Part shown: piece after piece, positions 1 to 7,242 of the stretch | Layout: every line of letters begins with the position of its first letter | How positions within the stretch are numbered: the first letter of the stretch is position 1 | Made by a program: the position numbers and the translations under genes | From: Gymnopus androsaceus JB14 | Lineage: Eukaryota; Basidiomycota; Agaricomycetes; Agaricales; Omphalotaceae | Reading direction: 5' to 3' | NCBI GenBank assembly: GCA_009733575.1 | Contig: ML770029.1 | Location: forward strand, 3,331-22,390 | DNA length: 19,060 nucleotides | Notes under the pieces: generated by a model | The model's database searches: none | Told to the model about the DNA's origin: nothing | The model's input: only the letters and a program-made list of their open reading frames with translations

Positions 1-1
1 C

Positions 2-130
2 GTCGACCTGCTAATCCCAGGAAAAACACCCGAATCAAGGAGACGCTTGGTCGACTTGTACGAAAAGCCAGAGTTGTTGTTCTTTGGTCCTGATGGTTCG
101 TCGATACTTTTATTCCCTGCTTTTTATTAA
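2..130 (+). pseudogene. NAD-dependent glutamate dehydrogenase fragment (partial, 5' end outside window)
   Basis: The frame starting at base 2 reads VDLLIPGKTPESRRR, then LVDLYEKPELLFFGPDG, and reaches a TAA at 128-130. I recognise this as the stretch of large fungal NAD-glutamate dehydrogenases (GDH2 type, glutamate to 2-oxoglutarate and ammonium) just before the conserved GPDEGTAD segment of the catalytic domain. Similarity stops after GPD. A GT at 95 followed by TACACAG at about 138 could be a short intron, but the sequence after it does not resume the expected GTAD...DWA segment. The piece is therefore either a gene relic broken near an exon edge or the last readable exon of a rearranged gene. 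The frame keeps several CpGs, unlike the older relics further right. The family is recognised from memory of its motifs. Status as a pseudogene is inferred. Confidence 0.6.
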
Positions 131-1164
131 GTACACAGAATCAAGAAGTAGAAAATTTGAAGCGGACACTTGACCGAGATATCGTCATACTGGCCATGGC
201 AAGTGAATCAAATATGAGAAAGATGGCGAACTAATGGTGCCACGTAGGGCCGGGCTGGGGAAAAATCAGTAATGGCAACATTAATGGAATGCAGCTCAAC
301 TCACAAACTGCGCTTGTCAACCAACTGCGTCGTGTCACTCTCAGCATCCAAATAGCTTCCAACATTCTAAAAACAGCTTGATCCAGATGTTGGTCAAACC
401 CAGTCTCTTGCATAGCGCTTGCGATTCTCTATATCTTTGCTGTTGAATTCTGTAGAGTTAACTAGAGTGCTTGAGATTGAGCCGGCCAGTGTCTTGTAGA
501 TGCTTTAGAGAAATTAAAGAGTTTTGAGCTACAGAGTGAAGAACCGATGCAATAGCTTGAGGCAGGTTTGACGTGGCCATGGGCTCAGTTGACAAGCAGG
601 GTATTGGTTGAGGTTGCAAATTGACGTGGCAATACGTTACGTAGACACGAAAAATACCACGCTTGATTGCATTGAAGTTCGACAAGATTTAGGTTGATGT
701 GCAATGGGAGGAACAACCAACAGCAACCTATCATATTCGAAAAATCATACATATTTCTCGCCACCCAACTCGCACCCTTACTTAGGTTCTTCATATCAAC
801 CTAAGTACAAGAAATCTCAACCAACCTAAGCTAGGACACCACTGATTTTCACTCTATATTAGGACCTAAATCAACCTAGTCTACATTCACAGTGGTACTG
901 GAATGTGTATTAGTACTGGAAAGCCTTAAAGCTGGTTGTCTCACAAATGTTACTGCTCACACTACGGCTTTCAATATGGGACAATGAATAGATGAAAAGC
1001 AGCCTTGGTAGCCCGCCTTCTAGAAGATGTCAGAAGAAACTCCAGAAACCCTGTAATTCTAGTAATTAGTATACCGACCAACATCCTAGGGGACTGCATT
1101 TAGGCCAGGCCAAAGTGCTCTCTACCAACTTCAAGCGCCTAAACCATTGCTGCTTGCGACCATT
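131..1164. other. Stretch without a recognised gene
   Basis: Only short open frames occur here, up to about 77 codons on the minus strand, and none gives a protein family I recognise. Between about 780 and 890 a short motif (CAACCTAAG or CAACCTAG) recurs three or four times in an A/C-rich tract, which looks like degenerate local duplication. I see no tRNA, promoter or element termini that I could defend. Confidence 0.5.
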
Positions 1165-1860
1165 CATGCCTCCAACAAGCTCATAGATTGTATCCTCGAC
1201 AATCTCTCTTCCGATAAAAATGCTCTCTCGAACTATTCTCTTGTCAAAAAGGCTTGGGTCAAGCTTGGGTTGTCTCTTCTCAGCATCGCATTTTCGCAAA
1301 GATCGAGCTGGCTGGCCGTTTGATGAGATCTCTACAAAGGAAAACAGAGCAGCTTATTGCGATATTCGATGACAAACTACATCTAGCATCCAGTGTCCGC
1401 CTTCTTGGCTTCCGGTGGTTCAATGTAGACTCACGGCCATACAAAGAAGAGGTTTATGCTCAGATTGCTAAAGGATTATTCAGCAACTCCCTGAAGTGGA
1501 AACGATAGAGTTCAATGACATCGACTGGGAACACTGTCTCCTTTACTCAGAGTGACACTGTTTGATGCAGTTGAAGCTCCCTCTCTGACTCAAATCACCA
1601 TTGCTAGGTGTTCCTTCTACACATTGCTTGCCTGGCTTCTCTGTTGAGCCACGTGACATGCTTGAAGGCACTTACAATCAGGAGTATCTATTGTGGCTGT
1701 AGATATGAGCCAACTCTTTTGGGTATCATGGCTATCCCTCGGATGAGTTTGCAGTGACTGACAAAATTGATGCCTTTGTTCCTTGGTTCCAAGAAGAATG
1801 TGGCCATTTGCAACTTGAGATCTGCACTTTGTGCATATGCATATCTCTAGTCTGAACCAA
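1165..1860 (+). pseudogene. F-box/LRR-type protein pseudogene
   Basis: F-box proteins recruit substrates to SCF ubiquitin ligases, and Agaricomycetes carry many. The sequence first reads HASNKLIDCILDNLSSDKNA then LSNYSLVKKAWV, which matches the LP.ELID.I...L..D...L...SLV.+AW core of fungal F-boxes. The downstream part reads SSQHRIFAKIEL, LPEVETIEFNDIDWE, LFDAVEAPSLTQITIARC and SLLSHVTCLKALTIRSI, in the expected order for the LRR-like tail. These segments lie in different frames. I count at least four frame changes: an 11-bp tandem duplication at 1251-1272, and shifts near 1485, 1545 and 1635. A last open stretch, AVTDKIDAFVPWFQEE, runs towards 1860. No usable start codon precedes the F-box, so the 5' end is lost. 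It is clearly a dead copy. The function is inferred from the family only. Confidence 0.72.
1251..1272 (+). repeat. 11-bp tandem duplication inside the F-box relic
   Basis: GCTTGGGT occurs at 1252-1259 and again at 1263-1270, with a period of 11. Reading KKAWV from the first copy and AWVVSSQHRIF from the second gives the same protein position twice, so the duplication itself causes the frameshift. Confidence 0.7.
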
Positions 1861-1872
1861 CAATTATTTACT

Positions 1873-1975
1873 GGTCAGCAGCATGTTCCAGCATGTTGCA
1901 GCCTGAGGTAGCCTAGTTAGCCTAGAAGCTTAGATTGCCTAGGCTATCTGAGGTGCAGAGCATTTTTGCTGATGG
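1873..1975. repeat. Small inverted-repeat (hairpin) element, CATCAGCA-like end
   Basis: The left arm carries CTGAGGTAGCCTAG and the right arm, read on the minus strand, CTCAGATAGCCTAG. The right end read inwards is CCATCAGCAAAAATGC, which resembles the termini of the hairpin elements at 3412, 3694 and 16277. The left end (GGTCAGCAGCATG) is a poorer match and no TA duplication is evident. It may be an older member of the same family. Confidence 0.4.
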
Positions 1976-2686
1976 AATTTGTCAGTCATACCACTGTACT
2001 GTATGCAAAGTTGAATTAAACTGGAAAGATTCAATAAGAGCTACTTACAATAGCTCTTGTCCATTCATCCATTGCAAGAGGAGACAGTGAAAATTTATAT
2101 TAGAAGGCTATGTCTTGCTGAATATTATTTGGTGGGGTAAAAACTATTGTTATTCAACAGTGAGCTTGAAGGAGCTCTTTATATACTGTACAAGTTGTAT
2201 TTCCACAGTCCACAGTACTGCAGGGACATTACTGTGCAATGCTGCGCTTTGTGCTGTGCTGTGCCACTACATTTTTAGTAATACTACCTACATGTATAGA
2301 TAACTCTCAACCAATAATAAATAATACCAAAATACTGGGCAAGTATGAGTTCTGGATAGCTCTGGCTTGCCATTCCAACACTTTATTGCCAGTTACAGGA
2401 TTGAGCCAAGCACAACTCATATTGTAGTCATTGCCATACTGCTTTTTCAATAAAATTCATAATCCATAGTTTATGGCCTTCTAAGTTTATGATGTCCATG
2501 TGCAGTGTTATTGTATTATCTGCAAGTCACACTGCATGTCAAGTCAATGTGTATACTACAGCTTGATGGGTCTCCCAAACAGGTATCCATAATGAGTGAC
2601 AATACCCATTTATCCAGGAGCCAGCAATGCATTGAGTGAAGTGCAGATACCCAGAAATCCTATTTCATTATATCTTATCTATGACA
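1976..2686. other. AT-rich stretch without a recognised gene
   Basis: The sequence is AT-rich and nearly devoid of CpG. Two overlapping plus-strand open frames of 62 codons have no recognisable family and look like chance. Nothing else stands out before the TIR element that begins at 2689. Confidence 0.5.
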
Positions 2687-2688
2687 TA

Positions 2689-3250
2689 CAGAAGCAAACC
2701 CCCAGGTGAAATATTTTCAAAAGATTAGGCAATAACTTGAGTTGGTGATAAATTGAAGCAAATCCGTTTTGGTAGTCAAGTTATATGCATCATAGAACTA
2801 TGTCCAAATTTTTTCAGATTTCTCTGAGCATATTTAGTGTCTACATAAATCAATTACTGCTGTTCATGAAAAAGTACTGAAAACCCCCAGGCGAAATATC
2901 ACATGTGACCATCAAATGGGGCTACAATGTATCATCAAATTGCTCATCCAACCTTCTGGACATGCTCTAGTATCCTTAAAAACTTTGGGGTGAGCTCATA
3001 GCCCAATTGTGAATGTTGGCCATGCAGTGCAAGGGGTCATCCATGTTTTTCTGACTTTTTAGCAGTTTTTCATTGTTTTTTTTTCTTTTGGGTACATGAT
3101 GTAGCCTAGGCATCTTGAGTATGCTATAAGCTTAACGTAGATGTGATCTAGATATTATATCAAAACTGCTGGAGCCTGAAACCTACTACAAATCACAGAA
3201 AAATCAAAAATTTCGCCTGGGGGTATTTTTCACCTGGGGGTTTGCCTCTG
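2689..3250. mobile_element. 562-bp non-autonomous DNA element with 23-bp TIRs and TA duplication
   Basis: The left end CAGAAGCAAACCCCCAGG continues as TGAAA. The right end read on the minus strand is CAGAGGCAAACCCCCAGG then TGAAA, so 22 of 23 bases match. Both ends are flanked by TA (2687-2688 and 3251-3252), the target duplication typical of Tc1/mariner-type elements. The core CCCCCAGGYGAAA also occurs at 2884-2896 in the same orientation as the left end, and twice at the right end (3211-3223 and 3228-3240, minus orientation), which makes four copies. No open frame long enough for a transposase is present, so it would depend on an enzyme supplied elsewhere. The structure is seen directly. 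Superfamily assignment rests on the TA and the CA start. Confidence 0.75.
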
Positions 3251-3343
3251 TATTTTATTACATATCTTGACATAGTGTATTATCTTGACACTTTTTATCA
3301 TTTAGTATAGATGTACATATGCTTCTGAGCTACTTCATCAAAC

Positions 3344-3410
3344 CCTTGCAGGGATGTTATCTCCACCTTGCAGGGTTACTCAATCCTTGTAGAGATGTTA
3401 TCTCCATCCT
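3344..3410 (+). repeat. Two-copy direct repeat, period 41
   Basis: CCTTGCAGGGATGTTATC at 3344 and CCTTGTAGAGATGTTATC at 3385 are followed by the same TCCA. This is a short duplicated tract just left of the hairpin element. Confidence 0.55.
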
Positions 3411-3411
3411 A

Positions 3412-3643
3412 CATCAGAAAAAACAGTTTTGGGCCCAGGAGAATCCAAGGTCACCTAGTCCTCTTAGGCAACCTGAGGCAACCTAGTTGGCCCAGGAAAA
3501 AGGGTAAAACTTTGGACACCTCAGGTATCCTAGTCATCCTAGATGTCTTGGGACATCCTGAGACATAACTAGGTTGCCTCAGGTTGCCTAAGAGGACTAG
3601 GTGACCTTGGATCCTCCTGGGCTCAAAACAGTTTTTGCTGATG
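3412..3643. mobile_element. 232-bp foldback/MITE-like element, CATCAG termini, TA duplication
   Basis: The outer 77 bp on each side form a long inverted repeat with only four mismatches. Left arm: CATCAGAAAAAACAGTTTTG onwards. Right arm on the minus strand: CATCAGCAAAAACTGTTTTG onwards. Both continue through CCAAGGTCACCTAGTCC and CTCTTAGGCAACCTGAGG. TA flanks both ends (3410-3411 and 3644-3645). The ~78-bp centre contains further small palindromes (CCTCAGG, GGACATCCTGAG). Open frames that run through it on either strand are by-products of the palindrome. It shares its terminal heptamer with the elements at 3694 and 16277. Confidence 0.78.
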
Positions 3644-3693
3644 TAACAGGGTTGATCCACCCTTTCAGGGATACTTGCAGTATCATAGGTCTT

Positions 3694-3971
3694 CATCAGC
3701 AAAACCTGTATGACATGGGCAGTGCTTGAGCGAACTGTCCAGAGTTCCCAGCGCTCCAGCGTCCCAGCACTCAGATGGTCCGGCCGATGCAGGAGGGGGC
3801 TCCCAGAAGCTCCCAGAGGCCGCAAAATTACCTTATTTGGAAATAATGTATGATTTTATATTTCTGACAGCACTGGCAAGCGCTGGCCAGCACTGGGAGC
3901 TCTGGGAGCGCTGGGAATTTTAAGTAACGACTGGTGGAATTAAAATGCAAACATACAGGTTTTGCTTGATG
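3694..3971. mobile_element. 278-bp MITE-like element, CATCAGCAAAACCTGTATG termini
   Basis: The left end is CATCAGCAAAACCTGTATG. The right end on the minus strand is CATCAAGCAAAACCTGTATG, identical apart from one inserted A. A second inverted match further in (TTCCCAGCGCTCC on both arms) and a central run of CCCAGCRCT/AGCGCTGGG-like words make the interior strongly self-complementary. The flanks read TT on both sides rather than TA, so the target duplication is uncertain. It lies 50 bp right of the previous element. Confidence 0.65.
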
Positions 3972-3997
3972 TTAGATAGTGACTGGGGTCCCAGCAC

Positions 3998-4140
3998 CTT
4001 TGTATATAAGTAGACTGGTCTGAGCTCAAAGACCTTAGACTCAATAACATCTTCATTGTCTTCATACAAACACTTCTCTTTCTACACACTCAGCTTAACC
4101 TTTGTTGCCAACCTCAAATTTGAAATCCATAACAGGTGAG
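3998..4140 (+). promoter_or_regulatory. TATA box, pyrimidine-rich leader and splice-donor-like site (LTR-like promoter)
   Basis: A clear TATATAAG at 4003-4010 is followed by a CT- and CA-rich leader (TCTTCATTGTCTTCATAC, CTTCTCTTTCTACACAC) and then CATAACAGGTGAGT, which contains a consensus fungal 5' splice site at about 4135. The arrangement resembles the R/U5 part of a basidiomycete LTR or the promoter of a spliced transcript. I could not find a matching LTR start or a second copy, so LTR identity is a guess. What would be transcribed is the purine-rich tract to its right. Confidence 0.4.
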
Positions 4141-5660
4141 TTAGGGATTTGTGATAATCTGTATAAAGAATAGAACAAACTGAGTTTGAACAAGAAAAGA
4201 CCCCCCATTGAAAGTGAAATAGTGAAGACAGTGGCCAGAAACTCAGCTTCTGCTTGAGGAAACACATGTACAGGAGTCAATACAGTAGTCAGATTGTGCT
4301 CATGGCATGGGGTGCCTGAGGCATGAGCCAAAATGCAGAATGCAAAACAAGTGTGTTGAAGATTACAGCTAGAAGCAATAAAAATAACAATAAAAAACTG
4401 TGTTATGCAGATATATCATATGAAATGCATGGCATTGCATGAACAGAATTAGTGTGAAATTGAAGCATGAAGGATATGCATTGAGGCACATGAATATGCA
4501 TAGTGCAAGGTGCAAAAACTGGCAATGCAAGTTGAATGTTTATGGGAAGTTAGAGCAAGAATGCAATCAGAAATAGATATGAGCAGAGCTTTCCAATTTA
4601 AACTGCACACAACATGGGAGAACAAAAGCAAAAGCTAGGAAAATCAAACATAAAATGTGTTCCCGGTCTATGCATCTGAGAAGAAATGCATTAAATATGA
4701 GATGCACAAGATGCAAAATGAAACTAGCAGATGAAATAATAATGCATGCTGGGTCCGCTGTGGATGAAACATGATGCTGTGACCTGTCAAAATACAAAAT
4801 TAGAAGAGATACATAGAGAATTGCTATTGGAATTGGATTCCTAGCCAAGGTTACAACAGTATCACATTGAAGAGATGCAAATGGGTGTTTTGGGCAGATG
4901 GAAAATGCATGTATGCTGCCCAAGGATCATTGTTAGATGCAATGAGAAAATGAAACTGAAGATGAAGTTCAGCTCTCTGGACAATGCTAGTCTGAATGCA
5001 GATTTGTTGCATGAGAATAGAAACTGAGATGAGATGAAACCAGAGACAAATGGACAAATGTACCACAAATGCTGGAATTTCCAGTGAATGAGAGAGTAGT
5101 ATCCCTGAAAGGGCTGGATGCAAACTAGCTAAATGTGAGATGAGAGTAAAAAATGAAGATCAGGATATGAGAATGGAGCCAGGATATCTGTCTGACTCCA
5201 AATTGATGCTGGAGCTTCCAATAGATGACAATGCTTAGAGGCAAGAAGAAAAGGCAGTTGAAACAATGACCAGAACAGTTAAGATGAGAGAATATGAGAG
5301 GGAAACATGGTAATGAATATGGAAGCTGAGGAAATCAGAGAAATTGGACCAAAAGAGCCAAGGAACAAGAAGGGATTTCAGAATGAAAATGCCACAATCC
5401 AAGTCACAGCCTAAGGAAAAGCTTGATGTCACAATATCCACTGAATATATGAATACAGGAGAAATCAAAACCTACAGAAGACATGCAAAGGCATGCATGC
5501 CCCATCTGCAGGGGTTGCATGGATGCAAACATGGGCTTATGCATATGCATGTGTAGGAAAGCCAAAAGCTGCAGGAAGGGAGAGAGTCAGTACCACAATA
5601 GGAGGGGTTTAATTGTATATGCAGAAGAAAAGAAATGCCCCAATAGATTTTAATAGCCAT
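4136..5660 (+). other. Purine-skewed tract saturated with ATGCA motifs; no recognised gene
   Basis: ATGCA occurs more than 20 times in these ~1.5 kb, often as ATGCAAATG, ATGCATG or GATGCA. The plus strand is rich in A and G. CpG is almost absent. Minus-strand open frames of 60-118 codons encode leucine-, phenylalanine- and serine-rich strings because the complement is T/C-rich. They overlap in several frames and match nothing I know, so I treat them as composition artefacts. The tract grades into the ordered tandem repeat that follows, which suggests an older, decayed part of the same array. Confidence 0.55.
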
Positions 5661-6175
5661 ATGGACTTTGTGTGGATGCAAAAGAAATAAGGAATTTTCT
5701 GGATACAAAGAGAAAAGCCAAAATGAAAATGTGGACTTTATGTGTATGCAGAGGAAGATGAAAAGCCACAGTGGAGAGACTTATGGACTTTATGCAGATG
5801 TGGAAGAAATTGAAGACCACCATGGGAATTTTGGGGCTAGATGCAGAGGAAAATAAAAATCCCCAATGGAAATGTGGGCTGTATGCATATGCAGAAGATG
5901 ATGAAAGATCACAATGGAAATGTGGACTTTATGCAAATGTAGAAGAAATTGAACACAGTGGAAATGTGGGCTTTTATGGAACATGTATATGCAGAAAGTA
6001 AGGAAAAGCCACAATGGAAATGTGGACTTTTTGTAGATGCAGAGGAAATTGAAAGCCACAGTGGAAATGTGGGCTTTACATGTATGCCTGTGTAGAAGTC
6101 TAGAAGATGATGAAAAGTCACAATTGAGATGTGGATTTATGTAGATATGGAGGAAATTAAAAGGCCCAATGGTAA
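5661..6175 (+). repeat. Degenerate tandem repeat, about ten copies of a ~48-bp unit
   Basis: The unit is roughly ATGTGGACTTTATGCAGATG, then CAGAGGAAATTGAAAGCCAC and AATGGAA. Copies begin near 5661, 5728, 5780, 5832, 5872, 5920, 5962, 6016, 6065 and 6129, and vary from about 40 to 62 bp. In one frame several copies read WKCGLYA(N/Y)VEE, but frames change and stops occur between copies, so no protein is kept. I see this as a minisatellite. A relic of a repeat-containing protein is less likely. Confidence 0.7.
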
Positions 6176-6329
6176 TTTTTAGTTAGTTGGGTTGCCTGGG
6201 AAATGGGCAAATTCCTGGGCATCCTGGGATGTGAAGCCAGCAGCAATTTTAGTCATACACTCACTGTATATGGACTGAAAAGGACTTTTTTCAAACTTGT
6301 TATATAAATTTAAGATTAGTGACTTGCCT

Positions 6330-6824
6330 GGACAGCACACAAAAAGTACAATAATTGGCTCCTTATTATATTTGTTGCTCAGAACAAGAGCTGACAGAGC
6401 CTATCATGTGGCAAAAATGTCACAGTATTAAGCCAATCCTTCAAAGGATCATCTGAACAAGGCTTATTATGTTATTCACTACCTTATAGGTACCACCAAA
6501 TATTTTCTAGTCTATGATGGGAACTCTGGAGAAGGCTTCTATGCTTCTATGCCAACTTGGATTCTGATCATGCATCAGATCCTGATACACATCAATCCCA
6601 AACTGGGTACATTCTCAAACTGGCCAAGGGAATTGTGTTCTGGACTTTGTATCTCCAGAAAACAGTTGCTTTATCTTCCACCAAAGCCAAGTATATGGCT
6701 TTAAGTGACTGTTGCAGACAAATCAAGTGGATCCTCAATTTACTTGGGGAAATCAGATTCCCACTGACTGGATTCCCACTTCTTGGTGATAATATGGGTT
6801 CAATCTTTATGTCTAATAATCATA
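6330..6824 (+). pseudogene. Ty1/copia polyprotein relic: end of reverse transcriptase and RNase H (left part)
   Basis: The frame reads STIIGSLLYLLLRTRADRAY, then ANPSKDHLNKAYYVIHYL and GTTKYFLVYDG. This is the copia signature around (V)GSL.Y...TRPD and NP...H...RYL.GT. After a frameshift comes NLDSDHASDPDTHQSQTGY, followed by TVALSSTKAKYMALSDCCRQ and LLGDNMGSIFMSNN, the RNase H segment that contains the ALSS.EAEY and DN motifs. In this copy the usual Glu of ALSSTEAEY is Lys (TKAKY). An in-frame TAA lies at 6429-6431. The reading is cut at the TA where the 3956-bp transposon inserted, and continues at 10783. The gag, protease and integrase parts and the 5' LTR are absent to the left. Confidence 0.88.
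6536..6551 (+). repeat. Exact 8-bp tandem duplication in the copia relic
   Basis: CTTCTATG is present twice without a spacer (6536-6543 and 6544-6551). Removing one copy in thought reconnects the frames on either side (GFYA to NLDSDHA), so the duplication is the frameshift. It may be replication slippage or a clean footprint left by an element with 8-bp target duplications. Confidence 0.75.
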
Positions 6825-6847
6825 CAGTGCCATCAGCCACTTCCCGG
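6825..6847 (+). repeat. Left terminal inverted repeat of the 3956-bp transposon
   Basis: It begins CAGTGCCATCAGCCACTTCC directly after the TA at 6823-6824. It pairs with the right terminus, with mismatches at about positions 13, 20 and 22. Confidence 0.88.
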
Positions 6848-6918
6848 TTCCTGGATAAGTGTAAAAAGCAGCAAATTTTGGAACTTTTTCAGAGCATGTA
6901 TATATCATGGTATTTCCT

Positions 6919-6938
6919 CCAAAATGGGTGCAATTGAC
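6919..6938 (+). repeat. Left subterminal motif of the transposon
   Basis: CCAAAATGGGTGCAATTGAC lies 94 bp inside the left end. A similar motif, CCAAAAGAATGCAATTACC, lies in inverted orientation 89 bp inside the right end (10673-10691). The symmetric placement suggests a transposase-binding site or a longer, decayed TIR. No binding data are available. Confidence 0.5.
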
Positions 6939-7242
6939 TTGTATTAGATGTATCTACTGTGGTTGTGCTGCGCTAAGACCTTGGTTGAGTTTTGGTTTTT
7001 GAACCTGCGCCGAAAATGAACCTGCTTAGTCATCGCCTAATTAGGAAGGTATTACCATAAAGGGAAGGCTTGCCGACATACCCGAGCCTCACATTGACAG
7101 GATACGAGGGTCCATTCTAATGGTTGCAGGTATCCTCCTGTGACTAGTATACTTTTTAACTGCATATTCAGCCTGCCTGATGTTGAGGCCATGTCTAGAA
7201 GACATGAATGAATAATGATTGAAGAATCAGAGAAATGCCAAT

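Noticed and set aside
3451..3825. 124-codon minus-strand open frame
   Set aside because: It runs across the foldback element and the next MITE; both strands read similarly because the DNA is palindromic, and the protein matches nothing.
4449..5123. Several minus-strand frames with membrane-like Leu/Phe/Ser strings
   Set aside because: They overlap in different frames and arise from the T/C-rich complement of the purine-skewed tract; no conserved pattern or gene context.
5771..6121. Repeat protein encoded by the 48-bp array (WKCGLYA..EE)
   Set aside because: Frame changes and stops between units and indels not in threes argue for a non-coding minisatellite.
6825..6937. Continuation of the copia RNase H frame past SNNH
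   Set aside because: The residues after this point come from the transposon terminus read in frame; the true copia continuation is at 10783.
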